Shown piece after piece: positions 36,559 to 45,353 of a DNA stretch of 64,000 nt. The notes under the pieces are model-generated. The model searched no databases. It was not told where the DNA came from and saw only the letters and a list, made by a program, of their open reading frames with translations. The stretch's first letter is position 1; each line of letters starts with the position of its first letter. A program made the translations under genes and the position numbers. The DNA is from JANQPX01 sp050633905 (GTDB lineage Bacteria; Pseudomonadota; Alphaproteobacteria; Geminicoccales; Geminicoccaceae). The DNA is taken from positions 1 through 64,000 of the forward strand of contig JBOEHJ010000045.1 in the NCBI GenBank assembly GCA_050633905.1, in the 5' to 3' direction.

Positions 36559-37638
36559 ATGACAATGCTCGGAATCGACACAAATTACCCCCCTGGCGGC
36601 GAGAAGTCGGCTGAACCGGTTCTGGCTGCCCTTGACCTTGGGACGAACAATTGCCGGCTTTTGGTCGCGCGTCCGGAGGCCGACCAGGACGGTTTTGCGG
36701 TTATTGATAGTTTTTCGCGTATTGTCCGACTTGGCGAGGGTGTGGCCCAATCTGGACATCTTAGTGAAAGGGCGATGGGTCGCACGATCTCAGCGCTCAG
36801 GGTCTGCGCCCGGCTGATGACGCGGCACAAGGTGACCGATTTCAGATGCGTTGCAACGGAGGCCTGCCGGCGTGCATCCAATGGCGATGCGTTCCTCAAG
36901 CGAGTGAAGCGCGTGACCGGCATCGAACTCGACGTCCTGGGGGTGGAGGATGAGGTTGCTCTAGCACTGCTCGGCTGCCTGCCGCTGATTGATCCGATGG
37001 CTGACCATGTGCTGCTGATCGATATCGGCGGCGGCAGCACGGAGCTCGCCTGGCTGGATCGAGAGACGACCAAACCTGATGAATTGATCCGCTGCACGGC
37101 TTCCATGCCGATCGGCGTCGTTTCGCTCACCGAAATGTTCTCATCGGAACCGGATGATGCCACCTTTGAGGCCATGGTCCAGCATGTGCGGAGCTATCTT
37201 GCTCCAATCGAAACCCGTTACAACTTTCGAGAGCAGCTCGAGGGCAAGCAGCTGCAGATGCTCGGCACATCCGGCACGGTGACCACGCTTGCGGCGGTGC
37301 AACTGGATCTGCCTCGATATGATCGCCGCGAAATCGACGGCCTCGTACTCGACCCCGCTAGGATGCAGATAATTGCTGAGACCTTGCGCGGGATGACCAA
37401 CGCCACGCGTACGGCCCATCCTTGCATCGGTCCCGGGCGCGCTGATCTCGTTGTCGCCGGCTGTGCTATCCTCGAGGCGATCTTGCATTACTGGCCAGCA
37501 GATACCCTTCGGGTGGCCGATCGCGGTTTGCGTGAGGGGATTTTGCATAGCCTGATGGGGCGAACGATCGAACAAGGCCTAGCCGCGGCCAGCAAGCCTG
37601 AACGGCCCCATGATCTCTGCAACAACTCCCCCATGTGA
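36559..37638 (+). CDS. ppx: Ppx/GppA-family exopolyphosphatase/pppGpp phosphatase
   Basis: 359-residue ASKHA-fold phosphatase. The phosphate-binding loops are AALDLGTNNCRLLVARP and LLIDIGGGSTELAW; TSGTVTTLA follows. It is the short form, without the C-terminal HD domain of E. coli Ppx. It precedes rlmE by 4 bases, a common alphaproteobacterial pairing. Polyphosphate versus pppGpp preference cannot be read. Confidence 0.93.
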   Translation: MTMLGIDTNYPPGGEKSAEPVLAALDLGTNNCRLLVARPEADQDGFAVIDSFSRIVRLGEGVAQSGHLSERAMGRTISALRVCARLMTRHKVTDFRCVATEACRRASNGDAFLKRVKRVTGIELDVLGVEDEVALALLGCLPLIDPMADHVLLIDIGGGSTELAWLDRETTKPDELIRCTASMPIGVVSLTEMFSSEPDDATFEAMVQHVRSYLAPIETRYNFREQLEGKQLQMLGTSGTVTTLAAVQLDLPRYDRREIDGLVLDPARMQIIAETLRGMTNATRTAHPCIGPGRADLVVAGCAILEAILHYWPADTLRVADRGLREGILHSLMGRTIEQGLAAASKPERPHDLCNNSPM

Positions 37639-37642
37639 CGAC

Positions 37643-38290
37643 ATGGTCCATAGAACCACCAAGGTCCGTGTTAAACCGACCAACCAGCGCAGCACCGGGT
37701 CGACAAGATGGCTGCAGCGCCAGCTGAACGATCCCTACGTGCAGCGTGCAAAAAAAGATGGCTATCGGTCGAGGGCCGCCTACAAACTCCTCGAAATTGA
37801 TCAGAAACATCGGATCATGGCGCCGAAGAGCCGCGTGATCGATTTGGGCAGCGCGCCTGGCGGGTGGGTGCAGGTCGCCTTGGAACGGGATTGCCGTGTT
37901 GTCGGTGTCGATCTTCTCGAGATACCGCCCATTGCCGGAGCGACATTGCTGCAGGCCGATATCGAGGATGAGCAAACGCTGTCGATGATTCTTGAAGCAT
38001 CAGGTGGCAAAGCGGATCTTCTTCTCAGTGATTTAGCACCATCAGCGACAGGACAGCGCGCGGTCGATCGCCTGAGGTCGGAAGCGATGGGAGAAATCGT
38101 TCTGGATCTGGCGCCCGATCTTTTGAAACCGGGTGGCCATGTGCTGATGAAGCTGCTGCGCGGTGCGGATGCTATTCTAAGTGCCGAAGCACGCCGCCGC
38201 TTCAAGACGGTCAAGATGGTCCGCCCCGATGCCACCAGGCGTGAATCATCCGAGATCTACCTGCTTGCCCTCAACTTCAAGATGGTGTGA
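37643..38290 (+). CDS. rlmE: 23S rRNA 2'-O-methyltransferase (FtsJ)
   Basis: 215-residue SAM-dependent methylase acting on the ribosomal A-loop uridine. Seen are RSRAAYKLLEIDQKH, the SAM motif DLGSAPGGWVQVA, SDLAPSATGQRAVD and GGHVLMKLLRGAD, giving the K-D-K-E catalytic set. I chose ATG 37643; an ATG at 37610 inside ppx would extend it. A stop-associated repeat overlaps its TGA. Confidence 0.95.
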   Translation: MVHRTTKVRVKPTNQRSTGSTRWLQRQLNDPYVQRAKKDGYRSRAAYKLLEIDQKHRIMAPKSRVIDLGSAPGGWVQVALERDCRVVGVDLLEIPPIAGATLLQADIEDEQTLSMILEASGGKADLLLSDLAPSATGQRAVDRLRSEAMGEIVLDLAPDLLKPGGHVLMKLLRGADAILSAEARRRFKTVKMVRPDATRRESSEIYLLALNFKMV

Positions 38291-38318
38291 CCACCTCAAT
38301 TGGTTTTGCTGCCGTCGA
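38284..38318 (+). repeat. Stop-codon-associated repeat, copy 3
   Basis: The rlmE TGA lies inside the hairpin GGTG-TGAC-CACC. It continues TCAATTGGTTTTGCTGCCGTC, matching copy 2. Confidence 0.65.
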
Positions 38319-38568
38319 AGAATGTGCCCCGGGGAACGAGGGGTATGCGGTCTTTTGTCGGCATGGGTCGGGAGGTTCCATAACGGACATTTGGAGCATT
38401 TTCTAATGAGGCGGAGCCACCCATGGATCATGCCGATCCGCTCTTGAGGGCCACGCTATTTGGATATCTACTCTTAATCCTTATGATGCTGGTGAACATG
38501 CCAATCTTCGAGAACGACATCCCGAAGGCGATAGGAACCAAGGGATCTGGTCACACCGCTAGTCGGTG

Positions 38569-38981
38569 CGCAATGTCGAGTCTGTTGGGCATTTCTCAGA
38601 GCGATCTGTCGCGTCGCGATCGCGCTCATATCGTCTCATGAGGGGAAATGGTGGCAACTAGGTCTCGCGATGGACGGTCAGAGTTCATAGTTTGGCTTAA
38701 GTTGGTCAGGGGCATCCAGGGACCCTAGATGCCCTTCGATTTCATTCGTACGGTGCGAAAAAAACGGACGAGCCGCAGCGGGGACAGAAAAACGGCCCTG
38801 CATAGTCGCGGGCTTCGCCTTCGATCGTTAACGCATCCTTCGGGAAAACCGCGGAAGCATGGAAAAGGGTTCCATGATGCTTGCGGCTATCGAGACAATG
38901 AAAAAGACCAGCCCGGTAAGGGCGCCCTGACGCTACTCATCTGACGTTGCCACACAGACAACCGCCTGTGACTTGATCCAT
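38569..38981 (-). pseudogene. Decayed GFA-family (glutathione-dependent formaldehyde-activating-like) gene
   Basis: A GFA protein can be read on the minus strand across several lesions. It starts at ATG 38981 with GGGGAG upstream: MDQVTGGCLCGNVR, then an in-frame TGA. It resumes with FHCLDSRKHHGT, FPKDALTIEGEARDY, then GPFFCPRCGSSVFF. After a frameshift follow NEIEGHLGSLDAPDQLKPNYE and, after another, TVHRET, a TAG where Trp is expected, LPPFPLMRRYERDRD. The zinc cysteines CxC and CxxC are mostly present, with one CLDC changed to CLDS. An intact GFA protein is encoded at 57.8 kb. Confidence 0.75.
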
Positions 38982-39169
38982 ACTACGTCTCCCCAAAAAT
39001 CGAGCGGGTGGAAACGACAAATTAGCGTATTTCCCGGCCAAGTGACGCCACCGGCAGCTTGCAGTCCCGCAAAAGTCGCCTGGCGATGTCTGCAGAAATA
39101 GTGGGCATTACATGAAATGACAGTGTAGCAGATCTTATCAGGTCATACCGGTTTCGGGGCTTCCCAGCA
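38982..39169. other. Short region between the GFA remnant and mbfA
   Basis: Nothing recognisable. The two plus-strand frames at 38423-38641 and 38729-38944 overlap the repeat or pseudogene and are not convincing. Confidence 0.35.
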
Positions 39170-40147
39170 TCAAGCATTCCCGATCAGAATGCCGGCAGCA
39201 AAGACCAATGCGCCGCCAAGAACGACTTGAAAAGCCGCGCGGAAGAAGGGTGTGTCCATATACCTATTCTGAATCCAGGCAATCGCCCAGAGCTCGAAGA
39301 AGACGATGATGATAGCGAGCGTGGTTGCGATGTTGAAATCCGGGATGAGATAGGGCAGCGCATGGCCGAGACCGCCAACGGTGGTCATGATGCCGGACGC
39401 GATCCCGCGCTTGATCGGTGAGCCCCGGCCCGAGAGTTCACCATCATCGGAGGCTGCTTCGGTAAACCCCATGGAGATGCCTGCTCCGACCGAGGCGGCA
39501 AGGCCGACCAGAAAGGTCTGCCAGGTGTCACCGGTTGCGAAGGCTGCCGCGAAAATCGGCGCAAGCGTCGATACCGAGCCGTCCATCAAACCGGCAAGGC
39601 CCGGCTGCACCCAGGTCAGGAGGAATTGCCGATGCGCCGTTCGGGCCTCCTCGTCGCGCGCGCCTTCACCGAGATGTTCGGCCTCGAGCCGATCAGCGGT
39701 TTTCTCATGGCCGATCTCGGCAAGCGCTAGCTCGCCCAGCAGCTTCCTAGTGCCGGCATCGGCCGTGTGCTGCGCTGCTTTGGTGTAGAATTGGTGGGCG
39801 GCGCGTTCCATCTCAGCGGCTTCCTCGCGGATGCGCTCAACGCCCAGATTTTGCATCAGCCAGGTCGGCTTGCGATGATAGAAACCGGCGACATGCTCGC
39901 GCCGGATCAGCGGGATGACCTCGCCGAAACGCTGGCGATGAAGATCAATCAGTCTCTGACGATGGGTTTCCTCTTCTTCAGCCATGCCTTCGAAAATCTT
40001 GGCGCTCTGCGGAAATTCAGTGCGCAGATGCTGCGCGTAAGTCAGGTAAATTCTGGCATCGTCCTCCTCTGCCGAGATGGCCAGAGCCAAAATTTCTTGC
40101 TCGGAAAGTTCGGTGAAGCGGCGTTTGGAGGAAAATCCGGGAATCAT
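39170..40147 (-). CDS. mbfA: MbfA-like membrane-bound ferritin / VIT-family iron exporter
   Basis: 325 residues. The N-terminal ferritin-like di-iron domain has ISAEEDDARIYLTYAQHL, EGMAEEEETHRQRLIDLH and LALAEIGHEKTADRLEAEH. The C-terminal half (from about 185) is a VIT1/CCC1 transporter domain: GLMDGSVSTLAPIFAAAFATGD and GISMGFTEAASDDG. This matches MbfA of rhizobia, which exports iron and protects from peroxide. MbfA is Irr-controlled there; I could not find a clear Irr box upstream here. Divergent from a nickel/cobalt-type transporter. Confidence 0.92.
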   Translation of the reverse strand: MIPGFSSKRRFTELSEQEILALAISAEEDDARIYLTYAQHLRTEFPQSAKIFEGMAEEEETHRQRLIDLHRQRFGEVIPLIRREHVAGFYHRKPTWLMQNLGVERIREEAAEMERAAHQFYTKAAQHTADAGTRKLLGELALAEIGHEKTADRLEAEHLGEGARDEEARTAHRQFLLTWVQPGLAGLMDGSVSTLAPIFAAAFATGDTWQTFLVGLAASVGAGISMGFTEAASDDGELSGRGSPIKRGIASGIMTTVGGLGHALPYLIPDFNIATTLAIIIVFFELWAIAWIQNRYMDTPFFRAAFQVVLGGALVFAAGILIGNA

Positions 40148-40433
40148 GACTGTCTGTCCGATCCTAGTGGTCTGGCCACATTAAAAGGGTACCTTAATGA
40201 CCCAGCCGATCTTTTACACAGATGCTGTGCTGAATATCACCCATCAAGATGCTTCGCTACCAAACCTTTCTAGAAGAAAGTAGTCGATAACGGCCTGGAG
40301 CAGTGTTGTGGTTCAACGCGGTTATGATACGCGCGATCGCGCCTTGTGGTTCATCATCCCTAGGCCTAAACCGGCATGAGGGCAGCGAAGATGTTGCCGG
40401 CGCATTCCGCCTTTCTTCGATAAGGATGAGCAG

Positions 40434-41147
40434 TTGATCGAGATCTTGGCGCTTGGTTTCGTCATTGGCTTGGGCCACGCGCTCGAGGCCGATCATTTGG
40501 CCGCCCTGTCGACGATGGCAGCGAAAGAACGTCGGCGCGATCACATTGTGCGCCATGGCGTGAGTTGGGGACTAGGCCATGCGATCATGCTGTTTGTCGT
40601 CGGTGGTATTGCCATCTGGTTCCAACAACATCTGGATGAACGAATTGCCGAGAGCCTTGAGGCTGTCGTCGGGTTCATGTTGATCGCCCTCGGGATCGGT
40701 GTGCTATGGCGCCTCCTTCGAGATCGTATTCATATCCATCGTCATCGCCATGACGATGGAACCCAGCATCTCCATGCACATAGCCATCGCCATGACCAAG
40801 GCAATCACGATCCATCTGATCATCACCACGCTCATCCAAGCCACTTGTCGCCGGGCGCCCTGGTCATTGGACTGGTTCACGGAATGGCAGGCTCGGCAGC
40901 CCTTGTGGTGCTCGTCGCCTCGACGCTCAGCACGCCGGTTTTCGGTCTCATCTATATCGCTCTCTTCGGCCTCGGATCCGTGATCGGGATGGGGCTGCTT
41001 TCGGCGGTGATCGCCATCCCACTCACCTGGACCGCCAAGGGGCTGACCGTAGTCCATCAGATCGTTCAATGTGGCATCGCCTTCGGTGCTATCGGCCTCG
41101 GTGGTCTCATCCTTGCCGAGCGCCTGCCGGCGATCCTAACGGTCTGA
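40434..41147 (+). CDS. His-rich nickel/cobalt-type transporter (UreH/NiCoT-like)
   Basis: 237-residue membrane protein. The first helix has GFVIGLGHALEADHLAALST, close to the HAxDADH metal signature of NiCoT carriers. A central cytoplasmic loop at about 97-137 is packed with histidine (HIHRHRHDDGTQHLHAHSHR and SDHHHAHPSH). The second half begins GALVIGLVHGMAGSAALVVL. The start is TTG 40434 with AAGGATG upstream. Could import or export Ni/Co; the long His loop is more usual in efflux or buffering carriers. Confidence 0.82.
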   Translation: MIEILALGFVIGLGHALEADHLAALSTMAAKERRRDHIVRHGVSWGLGHAIMLFVVGGIAIWFQQHLDERIAESLEAVVGFMLIALGIGVLWRLLRDRIHIHRHRHDDGTQHLHAHSHRHDQGNHDPSDHHHAHPSHLSPGALVIGLVHGMAGSAALVVLVASTLSTPVFGLIYIALFGLGSVIGMGLLSAVIAIPLTWTAKGLTVVHQIVQCGIAFGAIGLGGLILAERLPAILTV

Positions 41148-41163
41148 TTGAAGGAGAATGGGC

Positions 41164-42051
41164 ATGACAAAAAAGTCAGAAGACATCGGCTTCATCGGGC
41201 TCGGCCTTATGGGACAGGGTTTCACCAGCAGGCTGACCAGCCTCGGCTATGAGGTCAGCGGGTTCGATATCGACGAGGCCAAGATCGAGCTTGCGCGCAC
41301 CCATGGGGTCACCGGCGAGAGTTCGGCCGCGGCTGTTACCGCGAAAAGCGATATCGTCCATCTCTGCGTGATGACCAGGGACGATCTGGAAACAGCCGTT
41401 TTTGGCGACAACGGCGTCGCTGCTGCTGGCAGCGCTGAGAAAATTCTTATCGACCATTCGACCACGCCTGCCGACATCACCAAGGCGTTTGCCAAACGGC
41501 TTGCCGGTCAATGCGGCATGAACTGGATCGACGCCCCGGTCTCAGGTGGCCCGCCGGCAGCGAAGGCTGGCACGCTCGCCATCATGGCCGGGGCCGATGA
41601 GGCCGTCATGGATCGCGCCATGTCGGTCCTTAACGACCTTGGCCAGGTAACCCATATGGGCCCCCTCGGTGCCGGCCAGATCACCAAGATGGTCAACCAG
41701 GTCCTGGTCTTGAACAATTACTGCGTTCTCGCTGAAGCACTCGCCCTTGCCGAGGCTGGTGGGGTCGAGGCTGGCAAGATTCCGGACGCCTTGGGCCAAG
41801 GCTATGCCGGCTCGAACATGCTGGCCAAGTTGTTTCCCCGGATGATCGAACGCGACTTTGCGCCCGCAGGCTATGCCTTTCAGGTGTCGAAGGATCTGGA
41901 CATGGTGCATGACCTCGCCAAGACCCTCAACGTGCCAACACCTATGTCCAGCCAGGCCGCCACATTGTTTCGTATCATGATGAGCAAGGGCCATGGCGAC
42001 ATCGACGGGATCGGTGTGTTGAAGCTCTTTGATGGCGATGATAGCGTCTGA
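41164..42051 (+). CDS. 3-hydroxyisobutyrate dehydrogenase-like oxidoreductase
   Basis: 295 residues, beta-hydroxyacid dehydrogenase family. N-terminal NAD(P) motif IGFIGLGLMGQGFTSRL, substrate motif DAPVSGGPPAAKAGTLAIM and catalytic-lysine block GAGQITKMVNQVLVLNN are all present. ATG 41164 has GGAG 7 bases upstream; the ATG at 41158 is too close to it. It follows the His-rich transporter by 16 bases and may share its transcript. Substrate unknown. Confidence 0.88.
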   Translation: MTKKSEDIGFIGLGLMGQGFTSRLTSLGYEVSGFDIDEAKIELARTHGVTGESSAAAVTAKSDIVHLCVMTRDDLETAVFGDNGVAAAGSAEKILIDHSTTPADITKAFAKRLAGQCGMNWIDAPVSGGPPAAKAGTLAIMAGADEAVMDRAMSVLNDLGQVTHMGPLGAGQITKMVNQVLVLNNYCVLAEALALAEAGGVEAGKIPDALGQGYAGSNMLAKLFPRMIERDFAPAGYAFQVSKDLDMVHDLAKTLNVPTPMSSQAATLFRIMMSKGHGDIDGIGVLKLFDGDDSV

Positions 42052-42086
42052 GGGATGCACGTCTTTCGACAAGGAAACCCTTGACT

Positions 42087-42503
42087 ATGGTGTTTTGGCG
42101 GCAGAAATCGCTGGACGAGATGACCGCCGAGGAATGGGAAAGCCTTTGCGATGGCTGCGGACTTTGCTGTCAGATCAGGCTCGAGGACGAGGATACTGGC
42201 GAGATAGCCTTATCCGATGTCGCCTGCCGTTTTCTCGATCTCTGCACCCATCGTTGCAAGGATTATCCCAATCGGCAACAGAACGTGGTCGATTGCGCGA
42301 AGGTGACGCCCGACAACGTCCACGATTTGACTTGGCTGCCCCATACCTGCGGCTACCGCCTGGTGGCCCAAGGTCATGATCTTCCAGATTGGCATCCACT
42401 GGTCTCCGGCGACGCCGGTCTTGTCCACCGGAAAGGCCCCTCAATGCTGGGCGATCTGGTGAGCGAGAACGAGGTGAATTGGCAGGATTACGGCAGCGAA
42501 TAA
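42087..42503 (+). CDS. YcgN-family cysteine-cluster protein
   Basis: 138 residues of the UPF0260/YcgN group. The cysteine pattern is LCDGCGLCCQIRL, DVACRFLDLCTHRCKDYPNR, VVDCAKV and TCGYRLV, suggesting a metal or Fe-S site. ATG 42087 is preceded by AAGGA; a TTG at 42081 is possible. Function of the family is not established. Confidence 0.88.
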   Translation: MVFWRQKSLDEMTAEEWESLCDGCGLCCQIRLEDEDTGEIALSDVACRFLDLCTHRCKDYPNRQQNVVDCAKVTPDNVHDLTWLPHTCGYRLVAQGHDLPDWHPLVSGDAGLVHRKGPSMLGDLVSENEVNWQDYGSE

Positions 42504-42546
42504 CCCCCACGGCTCACCTACATAGGATTTCCAAAACACGAAAGAC

Positions 42547-42561
42547 CGCCGGACACCGGCG
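42547..42561 (-). terminator. Possible terminator hairpin after the UgpC-type gene
   Basis: CGCCGG and CCGGCG form a 6-bp stem with a 3-base loop. On the minus strand a T-rich stretch (GGTCTTTCGTGTTTT) follows. Weak but well placed downstream of the ATPase gene. Confidence 0.35.
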
Positions 42562-42600
42562 CCAAGTTCACGCCGGCGCACGCCTTGCCCGCCGAGCGCC

Positions 42601-43671
42601 TCAGACGCGCTGACCGGTCTCTTTGTCGAATAGATGGACTGCACCGAGATCGGGGGCAAGGTGGATCTGTTGCCCCGGCGCGAATTGATGCCGTTCGCGG
42701 AATACCGCCGTGATGTCTTTGCCGGCGAGCCGGCTGAAGACCAGGGTTTCGGCCCCCGTCGGCTCGACCACCGAGACTACTGCCTGTGCACCGGTCCCCT
42801 CGGTGGCCATGGTCAGATGTTCGGGGCGGACGCCATAGACGACTTTCTGACCATCTTCGCCGCGGGCATCGGGGGCAAGCGGCAGCACCGTGCCATCCTC
42901 GCTCACCGCCGTTGGGGAAGCACCATTACGCTTGATCGTCGCATCGATGAAATTCATTGCCGGCGAGCCGATGAAGCCTGCAACGAACAGGTTGGCAGGA
43001 TTGTCGTAAAGGTCGAGTGGCGAGCCATTTTGCTCGACGATGCCGTCATGCATGACCACGATGCGGTCCGCCATGGTCATGGCTTCGATCTGATCGTGGG
43101 TGACGTAGACCGATGTGGTCTTCAACCTTTGATGTAGCTCCTTAATCTCGGTGCGCATTTGCACGCGCAATTTCGCATCAAGGTTCGAGAGCGGTTCATC
43201 GAACAAAAAAACCTGAGGATCGCGCACGATCGCGCGGCCCATGGCGACGCGCTGGCGCTGGCCACCGGAAAGCTGCCGGGGATAGCGTTCGAGATAGGGT
43301 TCGAGGCCCAGGATCGAGGCCGCCTGATCGACCCGCTTCTTTATCTCGTCCTTGGACGCTTTGGCGAGCTTTAGGGAGAACGCCATATTGTTCTGCACGG
43401 TCATATGGGGGTAGAGCGCATAATTCTGGAACACCATGGCGATGTCCCGGTCTTTTGGTGGTACATTGTTGACCACCCGGCCGCCGATCTGGATTTGACC
43501 GCTCGAAATCTCTTCCAAGCCGGCGATCATGCGGAGCAATGTTGACTTGCCGCAACCAGACGGGCCGACGAGGACCACGAATTCACCGTCTTGAATCCCG
43601 ACTTCGACCCCGAACAGAACCTGGGTGCTGCCGTAGAACTTATCGACTTTCTCGACGTCGACCGATGCCAT
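42601..43671 (-). CDS. Carbohydrate/glycerol-phosphate ABC transporter ATPase (UgpC/MalK-type), orphan
   Basis: 356 residues. ATPase core with Walker A GPSGCGKST at 36-44, QNYALYPHMTV Q-loop, LSGGQRQRVAMGRAI signature, FLFDEPLSNLDAKLR Walker B and VTHDQIEAMT H-loop. A C-terminal TOBE regulatory domain follows from about residue 240 (VVYGVRPEHLTM). No sugar-binding protein or permeases are next to it. Such ATPases can serve several transporters encoded elsewhere. Confidence 0.93.
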   Translation of the reverse strand: MASVDVEKVDKFYGSTQVLFGVEVGIQDGEFVVLVGPSGCGKSTLLRMIAGLEEISSGQIQIGGRVVNNVPPKDRDIAMVFQNYALYPHMTVQNNMAFSLKLAKASKDEIKKRVDQAASILGLEPYLERYPRQLSGGQRQRVAMGRAIVRDPQVFLFDEPLSNLDAKLRVQMRTEIKELHQRLKTTSVYVTHDQIEAMTMADRIVVMHDGIVEQNGSPLDLYDNPANLFVAGFIGSPAMNFIDATIKRNGASPTAVSEDGTVLPLAPDARGEDGQKVVYGVRPEHLTMATEGTGAQAVVSVVEPTGAETLVFSRLAGKDITAVFRERHQFAPGQQIHLAPDLGAVHLFDKETGQRV

Positions 43672-43772
43672 GATGCGCCTTTCCCCGATTGGTCGCTGCC
43701 TTGAGCTGATCTGGGCCAGCAGGCTTCTAGCCCAATCATGGCGACGTTTGTGTGATTCATCAAGCGGCTGCC

Positions 43773-43910
43773 TCAGCCAATGATGCCCTCGAGGATGCCG
43801 GGCGCCAATCCCGCCACGTCGCCTGCTGCCAGGATTTGCCGCCAGGTTCCCGGATCGACAGTGTTCCGCGGGATCGATTTAGCGGTTTTACCAACCATTC
43901 CCCGAGCCAT
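43773..43910 (-). CDS. Possible 45-residue protein or gene remnant
   Basis: A minus-strand frame from ATG 43910 encodes a basic start (MARGMVGKTAKSIPRN) and the ending LAAGDVAGLAPGILEGIIG. The LAPxI(L/V)EgI ending resembles the C-terminal region of proteins annotated near recombinases in alphaproteobacteria. No ribosome binding site is seen, so it may be a leftover fragment. Confidence 0.3.
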   Translation of the reverse strand: MARGMVGKTAKSIPRNTVDPGTWRQILAAGDVAGLAPGILEGIIG

Positions 43911-44117
43911 GACGAGGTGATGCTGTGATCAGTCTATCCGTGGGGGGCATCGATTACCGAGAGAGGCCTTTGCGTTTGTGGATTACCTCCAATCATTTGT
44001 TTTCCCCAGAAATCTCTGGGATCAACAGTACGCGGCCAAGTTTTCGAGGGTAATGGGCGGGTATCATCTGTTGAAGACGCCAACCGGCAGTCTTTGGAAA
44101 AAGCCCCATGCGTCTGA
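43911..44117. other. Intergenic, downstream of the TAXI-like gene
   Basis: AAGAC and GTCTT near 44080-44100 can form a weak hairpin on the minus strand. Nothing else is recognised. Confidence 0.3.
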
Positions 44118-45038
44118 TCACATGGTCGGTTGGCGCGGGTCGGGCTTAATCGGCATTGGGACAAACAGCCTCTCCGGCATCCTGCCCTGGACGCCGTTCA
44201 AGGCGATCGCCGGCCCGCCCTGCCCACCTGGCAAGGGAGCTAGCTCGACATCGGCCGGGGTTTCCAGCTGGTGGATGCCCGCTTGTACCTTAAGATGGGA
44301 TCGATAAACCTCGCAGCCCCTGGAGGAAAGGTCGCCAAGCACGGCTGAAAGGATCCCTTGGTCCATAGCCTGTCTGCAGGCGGCAGCGACCTGGGCGCGC
44401 TCGTCGTCGCTAAGCTCCTGATCATCGAAATCCGCAAATGTCGGGCTCTTGACCTCGGTCACCGACGGTGCATCCGTCACATGGGTGCTGATGCCTATCT
44501 CGTCATAGTAGCGGGAAGCACCCGGATGAATTGGTAAATCGGTTTTGGCTAATGCTAAATCGAAGGCCGTCTCCCCAAGGCTTTCTTTGGTGCCGGAGAA
44601 GAAATGATCATTCTCGAAGATCGCCCGCGTGATGCGATAGATGACATCGTCGGCAACATCCCGATGTGCCAGAATTTGGGCAGGGCTTCCCTGATCCGCG
44701 GCACGTACTTCCGGCCAAAGTGTCACGACGGTTCGCATCAGATCGGAAGGCGGTGATGTCATGGGTCCATCGAACAGTGCGATCTCAACATCGGAGGCCT
44801 CTAAGGAGGCAAGCCGTTGGCGCCCCTCCGCCATCTCGATACTGGCAAGCTCGATACCGTAACGGGGTTTGAGGGCGATTTGCCCCATGGCCCAAAGCTC
44901 GGTGCCCAAGACGAAACTCTCGCTGCCGGGCTCGCCGATGGCCATGTGGACTCGGTGGTCTATTGGTGTCTGCGCGACACTCGCAACCGAGCTCCAACTG
45001 ACAAGAACGACGGCTAAAATTGGTAGGGACTTCAACAT
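44118..45038 (-). CDS. Compact TAXI-like periplasmic protein (paralog of 17672-18616)
   Basis: 306 residues with a signal peptide (core ILAVVLVSWSSVASVAQ). It shares with its paralog GEPGSESFVLG near the mature start, then DVADDVIYRITRAIFENDHFF and LPIHPGASRYYDEIG, the conserved end of TAXI solute receptors. The central region is short. The C-terminal 105 residues align loosely with the paralog (LSDDERAQVAAACRQAMDQG) but have lost the OmpA-like look and end in a Pro-rich tail. GGAG precedes ATG 45038. No TRAP-type permease is nearby, so a binding or sensing role is as likely as transport. Confidence 0.6.
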   Translation of the reverse strand: MLKSLPILAVVLVSWSSVASVAQTPIDHRVHMAIGEPGSESFVLGTELWAMGQIALKPRYGIELASIEMAEGRQRLASLEASDVEIALFDGPMTSPPSDLMRTVVTLWPEVRAADQGSPAQILAHRDVADDVIYRITRAIFENDHFFSGTKESLGETAFDLALAKTDLPIHPGASRYYDEIGISTHVTDAPSVTEVKSPTFADFDDQELSDDERAQVAAACRQAMDQGILSAVLGDLSSRGCEVYRSHLKVQAGIHQLETPADVELAPLPGGQGGPAIALNGVQGRMPERLFVPMPIKPDPRQPTM

Positions 45039-45353
45039 CACGGCTCCAACGGTTTGTTAGGTTGTTTTTTCATGTCGAATAGCTGGAGGCGTAAGAAATT
45101 GTAAAAGTTCATCAAGTCTGTTCGGCAACTTAACCGCTAACAATGTAGCATTGATATTCTTCCATTTGGATAATTTTTTTCGCAAATTTAGCTTTTTTTT
45201 ACGACATCGTCACCAATTACCGCCCCAGCAATCCAAAGGATTTCACTCTATCGAATGGTTGAGAGGGCGCGCGTGGGCTGGTTGCAAATGATCGCAAGAA
45301 TGCTCAAATGTCCTGATATCTACGTTCAATCGATCCGAGCTGGCTAAGCCTAT
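45039..45353. other. AT-rich region upstream of the TAXI-like gene
   Basis: Likely promoter region, with long A/T runs around 45165-45200. No gene seen. Confidence 0.4.

Noticed and set aside
38423..38944. Two short plus-strand frames downstream of rlmE
   Set aside because: They overlap repeat sequence and the GFA pseudogene read on the other strand; neither has family features.
40148..40433. Irr or Fur box upstream of mbfA
   Set aside because: MbfA orthologs are Irr-controlled, but I could not find a convincing match here by eye.
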